A stretch of 64,000 nt of DNA from Serinicoccus profundi (GTDB lineage: Bacteria; Actinomycetota; Actinomycetes; Actinomycetales; Dermatophilaceae): assembly GCF_008001015.1 (NCBI RefSeq), contig NZ_CP042862.1, positions 1,922,001 through 1,986,000 on the forward strand, in the 5' to 3' direction. The notes under the pieces are model-generated. The model was given only the letters and a program-made list of their open reading frames with translations. It was not told the origin of the DNA and made no database searches. Both the position numbers and the translations under genes were made by a program. This document shows positions 20,170-31,043 of the stretch, piece after piece (position 1 is the first letter of the stretch; every line of letters starts with the position of its first letter).

Positions 20170-20928
20170 GTGCTCATCCTGCTCCCACCGTCCGAGTCCA
20201 AGCAGACCCGCGCCCGGGGGGCGGCGCTGCGCCCGGAGACGCTCTCCTCGCCCGGGCTGACCGCGGCCAGGGACCAGGTGGCGACGGCCTTGGCCCAGGT
20301 CAGCGAGCGGCCCGACGCGCCCGGCGTGCTCGGGGTGAGCCCCAACCTCACCGAGGAGATCGCCCGCAACACCCGGCTCTGGACCGCTCCCACGCTCCCC
20401 GCCCGCGACCTCTACTCGGGGGTGCTCTACGACGCGCTGGACCTTCCCTCCCTCGACCCTGGTGCGGCGCGACGGGCGACCTCGCGCCTGCGGGTGGTCT
20501 CCGCGCTCTACGGCGTCGCGCGGATGACCGACCGGCTCGCGCCCTACCGCCTCTCGATGGGCGTCAACCTGCCCGGCGTCGGCCCGCTCGCCGGCTTCTG
20601 GAAGCCGCTGCTCGACCCGGTCCTCACCGCCGCCGCCGGGCGCGGGCTCGTCGTGGACTGCCGCTCCAGCACGTATGCCGCAGCCTGGGTCCCGGCCCCG
20701 TCCTCCGAGGTCGCGGCCCGCTGGGTGCACGTCCGGGTGCCGGGAGCCACGCACATGGCCAAGCACACCCGGGGCCTGGTCGCCCGGGCGCTGTGCGAGC
20801 AGCCTTCGGACCCGCGCCGCCCGCAGGCCCTGGTCGACCTGCTCGCCGACCGCTTCGAGGTGGCCCTGCACGAGCCGACCCGCGACGGGGCTCCCTGGAT
20901 CCTCGACGCCCTCCCCAGACACCCCTGA
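20170..20928 (+). CDS. yaaA: YaaA-family peroxide-stress protein (DUF328)
   Basis: A 252-residue YaaA-family protein. Starts ILLPPSESK and contains RDLYSGVLYDALD, RVVSALYGVARMTDRLAPYRLSMG and FWKPLLD, all typical of YaaA. In Escherichia coli YaaA lowers intracellular free iron under peroxide stress, and DNA-binding has been described for the fold. The GTG at 20170 is the only start preceding the family N-terminus. A REP-like hairpin begins 46 bases after its stop. Confidence 0.87.
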   Translation: MLILLPPSESKQTRARGAALRPETLSSPGLTAARDQVATALAQVSERPDAPGVLGVSPNLTEEIARNTRLWTAPTLPARDLYSGVLYDALDLPSLDPGAARRATSRLRVVSALYGVARMTDRLAPYRLSMGVNLPGVGPLAGFWKPLLDPVLTAAAGRGLVVDCRSSTYAAAWVPAPSSEVAARWVHVRVPGATHMAKHTRGLVARALCEQPSDPRRPQALVDLLADRFEVALHEPTRDGAPWILDALPRHP

Positions 20929-20973
20929 CCGTCCCCACCGACCCTCCCCCGGCCGGCCCTCCCCAGAGCGAGT

Positions 20974-21037
20974 GACCACGGCCTAGCACGAGCTTCATCG
21001 GGAAGTTCGCCGATGAAGGTCGTGCTACCCCGTGGTC
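20974..21037. repeat. REP-like 64-base hairpin, copy 1
   Basis: Two 28-base arms (20974-21001 and 21010-21037) match at 25 positions around the loop GAAGTTCG. A near-identical 64-base copy in the same orientation lies at 22026-22089, so the pair exactly brackets the methyltransferase gene. Confidence 0.85.
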
Positions 21038-21077
21038 GGTCCCGGCTCAAGGCCTACCCCGTGGTCGGTCCCGGCTC
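21025..21077 (+). repeat. 24-bp direct repeat at hairpin edge (21025-21048 and 21054-21077)
   Basis: The last 13 bases of the hairpin arm and 11 following bases are repeated exactly after a 5-base gap. The second copy begins with the TAG stop (read on the minus strand) of the methyltransferase, so the gene's last codons come from the repeat. Confidence 0.8.
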
Positions 21078-21992
21078 GCGGCGGGCCACGATGCTCAGCG
21101 CCACCGGCACCTGCGAACGCCACGGCTCTGGCAGCACGAAGCCCTCGTCCTCGAGCGTCATCGCGGGGTGCGCCGGCCACGGCAGGTGCTGGTGCTCGCC
21201 CACGTGCTCGATCCGGAGCCCGGCGTCGATCAGCGCGCCGAGGATCTCCGACACCGAGTGCGACCACTCCGCGTTGCGCGGCTGCGTGATCGCTGCCGCG
21301 TCGCCGTCGGTGTAGGTCTGGCCGTCGGCATACGTGAAGCTCTCGCCCACCGGCAGCGGGAAGTAGCCGTAGCCCGGAGTCATGATCTCCGGGTCGGTGT
21401 CGTCCATGACGTTGAGCATGGGGTGGCTGTCGCGGAAGAAGAAGGTGCCGCCGGGCCGCAGCAGAGCGGCGATCTGACGGCCCCAGGTGGCGAGGTCCTG
21501 CACCCGGCAGATCGTCCCGATGGAGGTATGCACGTGGTCGACCTCGGCACCCACTGCGGCCGCGGCGTCGAGGACGTTCGCCTCGACGTACCGGATCTCC
21601 TGTCCGGCGCGGGCCGCGACGTCGCGGGCGATGCGCAACGACTCCGGCGACAGGTCGACGCCCGTGCAGCGTCCGCCGCGGCGCGCGAGGCTGAGGGTGT
21701 CGGTGCCGAGGTGGCACTGGAGGTGGCAGACGTCGAGACCGTCCAGCCGGGGTAGGCCGTCTCCTCCGTCCCGCAGCCCCTCCGGCAGGTGGGGGCGCAG
21801 GATCTGCAGGTCGTCGCGGATCACCGTGCTCAGCCGGGTCGGGTCGCCCACGAGCCCGTCGAGGTCGTAGTCGCTGCTCGCGGCGTGCACCAGGGCGCGG
21901 CCGTCCCAGTTGTCGCGGTTGAGGGCATACCCCTCCTCCGGCGTCATCCGGGCGCGCTCCATCGGGGTCAGGGCCACGGGCTGGACATCCAT
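21054..21992 (-). CDS. SAM-dependent class I methyltransferase
   Basis: A 312-residue methyltransferase. Motif I LDVCHLQCHLGTDTLSLARRG and GVDLSPESLRIARDVAARAG mark the Rossmann AdoMet site. YVEANVLD and ALLRPGGTFFFRDSHPM give motifs II and III. The substrate is unknown and the fold resembles small-molecule methyltransferases. The ATG at 21992 is taken. ATG at 21962 also fits. It is a single gene between two copies of one REP-like hairpin, and its 3' end is formed by repeat sequence. That suggests the gene and repeats have moved or recombined together. Confidence 0.8.
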   Translation of the reverse strand: MDVQPVALTPMERARMTPEEGYALNRDNWDGRALVHAASSDYDLDGLVGDPTRLSTVIRDDLQILRPHLPEGLRDGGDGLPRLDGLDVCHLQCHLGTDTLSLARRGGRCTGVDLSPESLRIARDVAARAGQEIRYVEANVLDAAAAVGAEVDHVHTSIGTICRVQDLATWGRQIAALLRPGGTFFFRDSHPMLNVMDDTDPEIMTPGYGYFPLPVGESFTYADGQTYTDGDAAAITQPRNAEWSHSVSEILGALIDAGLRIEHVGEHQHLPWPAHPAMTLEDEGFVLPEPWRSQVPVALSIVARREPGPTTG

Positions 21993-22025
21993 ACCAGCGA
22001 TGCTAGGTGGGACGCAGGCGGGACC

Positions 22026-22089
22026 GACCACGGGATAGCACGGGCTTCATCGGCAAGTTCGCCGATGAGGGTCGTGCTAGGCCGTGGTC
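22026..22089. repeat. REP-like 64-base hairpin, copy 2
   Basis: Arms 22026-22053 and 22062-22089 surround the loop CAAGTTCG. It has the same sequence family, length and orientation as 20974-21037 and lies 33 bases upstream of the methyltransferase start. Confidence 0.85.
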
Positions 22090-22136
22090 GGTCTGGGAGG
22101 GGCGGGATCCGGTGGGGGTCGGGTCCGGGAGGTGCC

Positions 22137-22175
22137 GGGTCCCGGAGGGGGCGGGTCCCGGAGGGGGCGGGTCCC
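22137..22175 (+). repeat. Short G-rich tandem repeat
   Basis: The 16-base unit GGGTCCCGGAGGGGGC occurs twice in tandem and a third time in part. No array-like spacers are present. It may be a by-product of G-rich slippage next to the REP hairpin. Confidence 0.6.
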
Positions 22176-22207
22176 AGTGCGGGTATGGCGTGCGCCGCCG
22201 CGGCCGC

Positions 22208-23083
22208 TCAGGCCAGGTGCAGCAGGTGGTGGGTGTCGTTGACGAAGGCCACCTGGACCCCGCCGTCGGGCCAGAACTCCACGGCGCTCAGGGACGCCGG
22301 GCCGGTCGCGATGCTCCACCCGCGCTCGTGGTCGACGCCCAGGACTCGGCACAGCACCGACATGATCGCCACCCGGTGGGTCGCGACCACCACGGTCCCG
22401 CCCAGGGCGACCGCCCGCCCGAGCGCAGCGCCGACCCGATGGTCCAGGTCCCGGCGGGACTCCCCGCCGGGGCGGGCGTAGTCACGGTCGGTGCGCAGGG
22501 CGGCGACCTCCTCGGGGACCTCGGCGGCCAGCGCAGGGAGCGACCGACCGTCCCAGTCACCGAACGCCTGCTCGTCCCAGTCGCGATCCTGCTCGCGCTC
22601 CACCCCGAGCCGCTGCGCGAGGGCCTCCCCCGTCTCCTGCGCCCGGCGCAACGAGGAGGAGACGACCCGCACCTCCCCGGTCGTCGAGCGAGCCAGGAGC
22701 TCGGCCACCGCCTCGGCAGCCGCAGCCGCCTGGGCCCGACCCGCCGCGTTGAGCGCCGGGTCGGCGCCGCCGCGCCCGTCCATCCGGTGGGCCACGGTGA
22801 AGTCGGTGACACCGTGCCGGACGATGACGAGGCGGGTGCTGCCCTCGAGGACCGGCACGGTCTCGTCCGAGAGGTAGGTCTCGGCCACCTCGTCACTCCC
22901 GCGGGGGTGAGCACCGGTCGGGTCCTCGAGTCCCTGTCCGGCCACCTCAGCGCCTCCGCGGCCACGTCCCGAGGCCTCACCCTCCAGGCCGCCGGTAGCC
23001 ACCCCCTCGCCGCCCCGATCAGCGCCCGAGGCCGCGCCCTCCGGTCCGTCACCGGTCGGAGCGACCGGCGGCCGTGTGATCAC
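22208..23083 (-). CDS. Histidine-phosphatase (phosphoglycerate-mutase-like) protein
   Basis: A 291-residue protein. The phosphatase domain starts at about residue 83 (RLVIVRHGVTDFT) with the RHG catalytic motif at 89-91. SSLRRAQETGEAL, the catalytic Glu region GDWDG and VVVATHRVAIM follow. The first roughly 75 residues are a Gly/Ala/Glu low-complexity stretch. In mycobacteria the equivalent gene, also after NIF3 and the zinc-ribbon gene, encodes an RNase HI-phosphatase fusion. Here the RNase H domain is missing. The GTG at 23083 overlaps the upstream stop (GTGA). Confidence 0.85.
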   Translation of the reverse strand: MITRPPVAPTGDGPEGAASGADRGGEGVATGGLEGEASGRGRGGAEVAGQGLEDPTGAHPRGSDEVAETYLSDETVPVLEGSTRLVIVRHGVTDFTVAHRMDGRGGADPALNAAGRAQAAAAAEAVAELLARSTTGEVRVVSSSLRRAQETGEALAQRLGVEREQDRDWDEQAFGDWDGRSLPALAAEVPEEVAALRTDRDYARPGGESRRDLDHRVGAALGRAVALGGTVVVATHRVAIMSVLCRVLGVDHERGWSIATGPASLSAVEFWPDGGVQVAFVNDTHHLLHLA

Positions 23084-23817
23084 AGGCCGGACTCCGCCGT
23101 CCGCACAAGGATCCGTCCGCACTCCTCGCAGCGCACGACCTCGTCCTCGGCGGCCGCCTTGATCCGGTTGAGGTCGACGGTGTTGAGCTCCAGCCGGCAG
23201 CCGCCGCACCGACGCTGCTGCAGCGGCGCCGCGCCGGAACCGCTGTGCGCGCGCAGCCGCTCGTAGAGCGCGAGCAGCTCGGCGGAGACGTCCGCGACGA
23301 TGGCGGCCCGACCCGCCGCGACCTCGTCGCGCTCGGCACCGATAGTGGCCGCCTTCTCGTCCCTGGCCGCGCGCAGCTCGGCGAGCCGACCCTCGTGCTT
23401 CTGCTGGGCGGCCGTCGCCGCCTCCTGACCGGCCTGGGCCTGCTCCAGGCGCTCCATCACCTCCAGCTCGGCGTCCTCGAGGACACCCTGGCGGCGGGCG
23501 AGCGACTCCAGCTCGTGCTGGAGACCCTGCAACGACTTGGCCGTGCCGCTGCCCGCGTCGAGGCGCTCCTGGTCGCGGGCTGCGCGGTCCCGCACGAGCT
23601 GGACGGCGGATTCGGCCTTGCCGACCTCGCGCTCGAGGTCGCTGACCTCGGTGCTGGTCCGCACGACGTCGGCCTCCAGCGCCGGCTGCTCCCGCTCCAT
23701 CCGGGTGATGTCGATCTGCTCGGGCAGGGAGGCGAGCCGGTGCTCCAGCTGCGCGATGCGGGTGTCCAGCTCCTGCAGCTCGAGCAGTCGGGCCTGCATC
23801 TGCGGGCTTGCCTTCAC
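23080..23817 (-). CDS. C4-type zinc-ribbon coiled-coil protein (CT398/DUF164 family)
   Basis: A 245-residue protein. Residues 1-180 are a long coiled coil (LQELDTRIAQLEHRLASL to ERDEVAAGR). The C-terminus is a zinc ribbon with CGGC and CEEC pairs. Homologues accompany NIF3-family genes across actinobacteria; function is unknown and nucleic-acid binding is often suggested. The GTG at 23817 has AGGAG eight bases upstream and overlaps the NIF3 stop. Confidence 0.88.
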   Translation of the reverse strand: MKASPQMQARLLELQELDTRIAQLEHRLASLPEQIDITRMEREQPALEADVVRTSTEVSDLEREVGKAESAVQLVRDRAARDQERLDAGSGTAKSLQGLQHELESLARRQGVLEDAELEVMERLEQAQAGQEAATAAQQKHEGRLAELRAARDEKAATIGAERDEVAAGRAAIVADVSAELLALYERLRAHSGSGAAPLQQRRCGGCRLELNTVDLNRIKAAAEDEVVRCEECGRILVRTAESGL

Positions 23818-24713
23818 GGGCGGTCTCCTTCGACGGGGTGGTCGGTGGTGGGGTCCTGCGGTGCGAGGGCACCGATGACGAAGTCCCAGGGGTCGGTGCG
23901 CACGGCCGAGATCTCGACCTCGACGTCGAGCCGGCTGGTGAGCAGCTCGCGCAGCCCCGGCAGCCAGAGGGACTCGCTGGCGTAGTGCCCCGCGTCGATG
24001 AGGTATGGCGTCGCCGCGCCCCCGGCGCGGGCGGCGGCCCGTGCCTCCTCGCGCGCCTCGAGCGCCGGGTGGTGGCGCAGGTCGGCGGTGACATAGACGT
24101 CGGCCCCGGCGCGCCGCACGGCGGCGAACTCGCCGTCGCCGGCCCCGCCCAGCACGGCCACCCGGCGCACGAGGGCCTCCGGGTCGCCGCTGACGCGCAC
24201 CCCGCCCGCAGTGGCCGGCAGCGCGTCGCCCAGACGCTCGGCCAGCGCCCGCAACGTCACCGGCTCGGCGAGCTCACCGACCCGGCCGAGCTCCTGCTCC
24301 TCGGAGATCGTCAGCGCCTCGGTCGCCGCCAGCCCGCACGCGGCGGCGAGGGCCTGACCGACCCCGGGGTCGGCGACGTCGGCGTTGGTGTGGGCGCAGT
24401 AGAGCGCGACATCGTTGACGACGAGCTCGGTGATCGTGGCGCCCTTGGCGGAGGTCGTGGCGACCGAGTGGATGCCGCGCAGCAGCAGGGGGTGGTGGGT
24501 GACCACGAGGTCGGCACCCTCCCGCACCGCCTCGCGCACGACCTCCAGCGTCGGGTCGACGGCGAGCAGGATCCGCCGCACGGTCTGCTCGGGATCGCCC
24601 GCGACGAGGCCGACCCGATCCCAGGACTGGGCGGTCTCGGGCGGGTAGAGCTCCTCCAGGGCGGCGACGACGTCGGCCAGGGGGACGCCTGCCTGCGGTG
24701 TGCTGACGTTCAC
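23814..24713 (-). CDS. NIF3-like dinuclear metal-centre protein (GTP cyclohydrolase 1 type 2 family)
   Basis: A 299-residue NIF3 family protein. Metal ligands are in VVTHHPLLLRG and in the C-terminal DAGHYASE, with a central CutA-like insertion (about 110-220). The start is the GTG at 24713, only one base after the 3' end of tRNA-Val on the same strand. There is no room for a ribosome site. The mRNA is therefore probably produced by processing at the tRNA 3' end and translated leaderless. The zinc-ribbon and phosphatase genes follow with 4-base overlaps, giving one operon. Confidence 0.88.
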   Translation of the reverse strand: MNVSTPQAGVPLADVVAALEELYPPETAQSWDRVGLVAGDPEQTVRRILLAVDPTLEVVREAVREGADLVVTHHPLLLRGIHSVATTSAKGATITELVVNDVALYCAHTNADVADPGVGQALAAACGLAATEALTISEEQELGRVGELAEPVTLRALAERLGDALPATAGGVRVSGDPEALVRRVAVLGGAGDGEFAAVRRAGADVYVTADLRHHPALEAREEARAAARAGGAATPYLIDAGHYASESLWLPGLRELLTSRLDVEVEISAVRTDPWDFVIGALAPQDPTTDHPVEGDRP

Positions 24714-24714
24714 G

Positions 24715-24787
24715 TGGGCCCGGCCGGGCTCGAACCGACGACCTACGCGGTGTAAACGCGGCGCTCTACCAGCTGAGCTACAGGCCC
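24715..24787 (-). tRNA. tRNA-Val (anticodon TAC)
   Basis: A 73-base cloverleaf. The acceptor GGGCCTG pairs with CGGGCCC and the D arm contains GCTCAGCTGGTAGAGC. The anticodon loop is TTTACAC and the T arm GTCGGTTCGAACCCGGC. One mismatch closes the anticodon stem (C27-T43). The CCA end is not encoded. The nif3 coding region begins one base after it. Confidence 0.95.
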
Positions 24788-24806
24788 TTCACATGTGGCG
24801 ACATTG

Positions 24807-25283
24807 TTACAGGTCGCGCACCGCCTCGTGCAGCGCGCCGATCTCGCGGGCCTCACCGGGGCCCTGCACGAGCGACCACCGCACGGTCATCGTGGGGTCG
24901 ACGAGGAAGGTGCCGCGCACCGCCATACCGGAGTCCTCGTCGAAGACGCCGTAGTCGCGGGCGACCTGCCCGTGCGGCCAGAAGTCGGACAGGAGCGGGA
25001 AGCGGTAGCCCTCGTGGGCCGCCCAGGCCCGCAGCGCCGGAGCCGGGTCGCAGGAGATGCCGTAGACCTGCACCCGGTCGTTGACGAACTCGTCGATGTT
25101 GAGCTGGATCTCCAGCAGCTCACCGGTGCAGATCGAGGAGAAGGCGAAGGGGTAGAAGACGAGCAGCGCGTGCCGGTCGGCCACCACCGTGGAGAGGGTA
25201 TGCAGCTCCCCCGCTTGGTCGACGAGCGCCAGCTCGGGGGCGCGTCCGCCGACCTCGGGTGAGGCCTCGCGCACGTGGCTCAC
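24807..25283 (-). CDS. AhpE-like peroxiredoxin
   Basis: A 158-residue thioredoxin-fold peroxidase that reduces peroxides. The peroxidatic Cys52 is in FYPFAFSSICTGEL. A further Cys lies in YGISCDPAPALRAWA, which may or may not resolve. The sequence resembles actinobacterial AhpE-type 1-Cys peroxiredoxins. The GTG at 25283 overlaps the stop of the DUF3052 gene (GTGA), so the two are coupled. The tRNA-Val gene follows on the same strand. Confidence 0.9.
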   Translation of the reverse strand: MSHVREASPEVGGRAPELALVDQAGELHTLSTVVADRHALLVFYPFAFSSICTGELLEIQLNIDEFVNDRVQVYGISCDPAPALRAWAAHEGYRFPLLSDFWPHGQVARDYGVFDEDSGMAVRGTFLVDPTMTVRWSLVQGPGEAREIGALHEAVRDL

Positions 25284-25729
25284 TTGCGGCCCACCAGGCG
25301 CTGGCCGAGCCAGCCGCCGAGGTTGACCGCGCCGGAGGCCGTCATCGAGCAGGTCGTGCAGGCGTCCTGGACGTCTGCGGCGGGCACGCGGTCCTCGCGG
25401 CCCGCGCCGGGGGTGAGGAGCACGATGCAGCCTCCCTCCTCCAGCGTGGTGAGGGCATCCATGAGCTCGTCGGCGAGGTCACCCTCACCGTCGCGCCACC
25501 AGAGCAGCACGACGTCGACGACGCCGTCATAGGTGTCGTCCTCCAGCGGCGCACCGCTCACCGAGGCGGCGGCCTGCCGCACCCCTTCCTCGACATCGTC
25601 GTCGTAGCCGTACTCGACGACGATCTGGTCCTTCCGCAGGCCCAGCTTGCGCACCATCCCCGCCAGGGGATCCTCCCCGTGCGCGTCCGTGCTCGCGGCC
25701 TGCTGCTCCGTCCTGTTCTGCGCGTCCAT
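25280..25729 (-). CDS. DUF3052 family protein
   Basis: A 149-residue protein of a family conserved in actinobacteria next to the pyruvate dehydrogenase E1 gene. Its core is GMVRKLGLRKDQIVVEYGYDDDVEE, with VVDVVLLWWRDGEGDLADELMDAL and a C-terminal SGAVNLGGWLGQRLVGRK. No catalytic motif is known. The ATG at 25729 is preferred to an upstream TTG. It is divergent from aceE and followed by the peroxiredoxin gene. Confidence 0.85.
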   Translation of the reverse strand: MDAQNRTEQQAASTDAHGEDPLAGMVRKLGLRKDQIVVEYGYDDDVEEGVRQAAASVSGAPLEDDTYDGVVDVVLLWWRDGEGDLADELMDALTTLEEGGCIVLLTPGAGREDRVPAADVQDACTTCSMTASGAVNLGGWLGQRLVGRK

Positions 25730-25857
25730 GGTGGGACAAGACAAGCAGAACGCGACCGGTGACGTAAAGGCACCCCCTGCGGCGGACCGCGACGGACGTG
25801 GCGTCAGGGACGTGACAGACTGGCCCTGACACCCCCTTGCAGGAAGGATCCACCCTG

Positions 25858-28613
<2,756 letters not shown>

Positions 28614-28616
28614 GGC

Positions 28617-29678
28617 TCACCCCGCCTCGGTGCCCCGCCCGGCGCGAAGCGCCTGCACGACGAGGTCGGGGTGGTCGGTGAAGATCCCGTCCACCCCGGC
28701 CGCCAGGTGTGCGTGCACCTCGGCGGCCAGGTCGCCGTGGGCGGCCGGGTCGGCCGCCGCCCCCGCGCCCCCGCCATCACCAGGTATGCCGGGCCGGCGC
28801 AGCGCGGGCGGCAGGAAGCGGTTCTCCGCGCGGAACGTCCAGGCGTGCACCACGAGGCCGGCCGCGTGGGCGTCCGCGGCCAGGGAGGTGGGCTCCCCCA
28901 GCGTGCCGTCCTCGGCCCACGGCAGCACCATGAGCTTGCTCGGGCCCACCCCGTCGAGCACGCCCGCCAGCGCCCCGAGCCCGTCCGGCGACATGAGCTC
29001 GGCATAGGTGACCTGCTCGCCAGCCGCGACGAGGTCGGCGGGCACGTCCCCCGGCGCCGTGGCCAGGAGCACCTGCCGCAGCTCGCAGCCCAGCTCGTCC
29101 CGCAGTCGACGCAGCGTGCCCGGCTCGAAGCACTGCACGAACACCGGGGCCTCCCGGCCGGTCAGCCCGGCGGCCTCCAGGTCGGCCAGCATCCGCTCCT
29201 CCAGGGGCAGCCCCAGGCCCCGGAAGTGGGTGGGGTGCTTGAGCTCGACGTAGAGGCCGATCTCGCGGTCCAGCTCCTGGCTCAGCGCCGCGCGCAGCGC
29301 GATGATCTCGGGGAAGGTCGCCACCGACCAGTCCCCGTCGTGCGCGGTCGAGCGCAGTTGTGGCAGCCGCTCCCGCGCCCGCAGGGTGCGCAGCTCGGCC
29401 AGGTCGAGATCCTCGGTGAAGACCCCCTCGACGTCTCGGCCGTCGATCGTGGCGCGGCGCCGCCGCCCCGCCAGCTCCGGGTGGTCTGCGACGTCTGTGG
29501 TGCCCCAGATGTCGTTCTCGTGGCGCGTCACGAGCACCCCGTCGCGGGTGGCGACGAGGTCCAGCTCGAGGTAGTCGGCACCCTGCCGGGCGGCGAGCTC
29601 GTAGGCGGCGAGGGTGTGCTCCGGCAGGTGGCCGGAGGCGCCACGGTGACCGAGGACGAGGGGGGTCGGGGTCGGCAT
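28617..29678 (-). CDS. glpQ: Glycerophosphodiester phosphodiesterase
   Basis: A 353-residue GDPD-family TIM barrel that releases glycerol-3-phosphate from glycerophosphodiesters. The N-terminal LVLGHRGASGHLPEHTLAAY carries the general acid/base His and Arg. YLELDLVATRDGVLVTRHEN gives the metal-binding E and D and the second His. VELKHPTHF follows. There is no signal peptide, so it is cytoplasmic. Residues about 290-315 form a glycine/alanine-rich loop (GIPGDGGGAGAAADPAA) not usual for the family. It converges on aceE with a 3-base gap. Confidence 0.9.
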   Translation of the reverse strand: MPTPTPLVLGHRGASGHLPEHTLAAYELAARQGADYLELDLVATRDGVLVTRHENDIWGTTDVADHPELAGRRRRATIDGRDVEGVFTEDLDLAELRTLRARERLPQLRSTAHDGDWSVATFPEIIALRAALSQELDREIGLYVELKHPTHFRGLGLPLEERMLADLEAAGLTGREAPVFVQCFEPGTLRRLRDELGCELRQVLLATAPGDVPADLVAAGEQVTYAELMSPDGLGALAGVLDGVGPSKLMVLPWAEDGTLGEPTSLAADAHAAGLVVHAWTFRAENRFLPPALRRPGIPGDGGGAGAAADPAAHGDLAAEVHAHLAAGVDGIFTDHPDLVVQALRAGRGTEAG

Positions 29679-29728
29679 ACCCCGATCCTGTCAGCCCCGA
29701 GGGGGCGCGGCGGATTAGGCTCGCGAGC

Positions 29729-30898
29729 GTGCCCGCCCCGACCCCCGACCCCGGCCTCGCCCGCCACGCCGCCGAGCTGGCGGGCCGGGCCACTGCGCAG
29801 ATGGAGTCCGAGCACGCGTGGTTCCGGGCGCTGGGGGCGGCCGACCGGTCGTGGGTCCGCCTCGTGGCGCAGGCCGGGATCAGCGCCATGCTCGACTGGT
29901 ATGCCGCGGGCGCGCGCCCCGGTCCCCCACCCGGTCAGATCTTCGCGGCGGCTCCCCCGAGCCTCGCGGCGACGATCACGCTGCACCAGACCCTCGACCT
30001 GACCCGCACCGCCATCGCGACGGTCGAGCGCGCCGTGCCCGAGCTCGTCCCCGGGACCGAGACGCAGGCCCTGCGTGAGGCGGTGCTGCGCTACTCCCGC
30101 GACCTGGCGTTCGCCGCCGCCGACGTCTACGCCCGCTCGGCCGACCACCGCGGCGGGTGGGACAGCCGGCTGGAGACCCTCGTCGTGCACGCCGTCGTCC
30201 GGGGCGAGGCCAACGACGCCATGGCCTCCCGCGCCGCCGAGCTGGGCTGGGAGGAGGTCACCGATGTCGCCGTCGTGGCCGGGCTGCTGCCCGAGGGCGA
30301 GCCCGCGGCGGCGGTGGAGGCGCTGCGGGCCGCCGCTCGGACCCTCGGCCGCTCGGCCCTCGGTGCGGCCCACGACCGACGCCTGGTCTGCGTGCTCGGC
30401 GGCTCCAGCGACCCGCTCGAGGACGCCGGGCGGCTCGCCGACTCCTTCGGCGCCGGGCCGGTCGTCGTGGGCCCGCGGGTCCCGCACCTCTTCGCCGCCG
30501 GCCGCTCGGCGCGGGCCGCGCTCTCCGGGGTGGATGCCGCCCCGGCGTGGGGGGACGCCCCGCGTCCGGTCTCCGCCGACGAGCTGCTGCCCGAGCGCGC
30601 GCTGCTGGGTGAGGGCCCCGCCCGCCGCATCCTCGTCGACCGCGTCTACGCCCCGCTGCACGACCACCCCTCGGCCCTGCTCGCCACGGTGCAGGCCTAC
30701 CTCGACCACGGGATGGTGCTGGAGGCGACCGCGCGACTGCTCTTCCTGCACCCCAACACGGTGCGCTACCGCCTCCGCCGCGCGAGCGAGGTCGTCGGCC
30801 TCGACCCGCACACCCCGCGCGACGCCTGGGTGCTGCAGGTTGCCCTCGCGCTCGGGCGCATGGGCACCGGCCCCCGGCTCTGGCGCGGGATGCGCTGA
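29729..30898 (+). CDS. fasR: PucR-like transcriptional regulator of fatty acid synthesis (FasR type)
   Basis: A 389-residue regulator. The C-terminal PucR-type helix-turn-helix is clear (YLDHGMVLEATARLLFLHPNTVRYRLRRASEVVGLD). The N-terminal 300 residues are a helical and GGDEF-like sensing part. Streptomyces FasR, of the same architecture, lies in the same position upstream of fabD and activates the fab operon. The GTG at 29729 is the first usable start. A perfect 8+3+8 palindrome between this gene and fabD is the candidate binding site. Confidence 0.87.
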   Translation: MPAPTPDPGLARHAAELAGRATAQMESEHAWFRALGAADRSWVRLVAQAGISAMLDWYAAGARPGPPPGQIFAAAPPSLAATITLHQTLDLTRTAIATVERAVPELVPGTETQALREAVLRYSRDLAFAAADVYARSADHRGGWDSRLETLVVHAVVRGEANDAMASRAAELGWEEVTDVAVVAGLLPEGEPAAAVEALRAAARTLGRSALGAAHDRRLVCVLGGSSDPLEDAGRLADSFGAGPVVVGPRVPHLFAAGRSARAALSGVDAAPAWGDAPRPVSADELLPERALLGEGPARRILVDRVYAPLHDHPSALLATVQAYLDHGMVLEATARLLFLHPNTVRYRLRRASEVVGLDPHTPRDAWVLQVALALGRMGTGPRLWRGMR

Positions 30899-30958
30899 CC
30901 TGCCGCCCTTCGTGGCACGGCATACCTCCCGGCGCGACAGGCCGTGTCACGACGCCCT

Positions 30959-30977
30959 TTTGGAGGATCCCTCCAAA
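30959..30977. promoter_or_regulatory. Palindrome upstream of fabD, candidate FasR operator
   Basis: TTTGGAGG and CCTCCAAA are separated by ATC, a perfect inverted repeat 66 bases before the fabD start. Its position between fasR and the fab genes suggests a regulator site. It is not a terminator because there is no T-run. Confidence 0.55.
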
Positions 30978-31043
30978 GATCATCGGTGATTGTCGTGCGT
31001 CGCGCAGTCGCCGACTGGAGGGTTTCACCGGCACAGTAGGGGG

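Noticed and set aside
22137-22175. Possible CRISPR-like array
   Set aside because: Only 2.5 copies of a 16-base unit in direct tandem with no spacers and no cas genes anywhere in the window.
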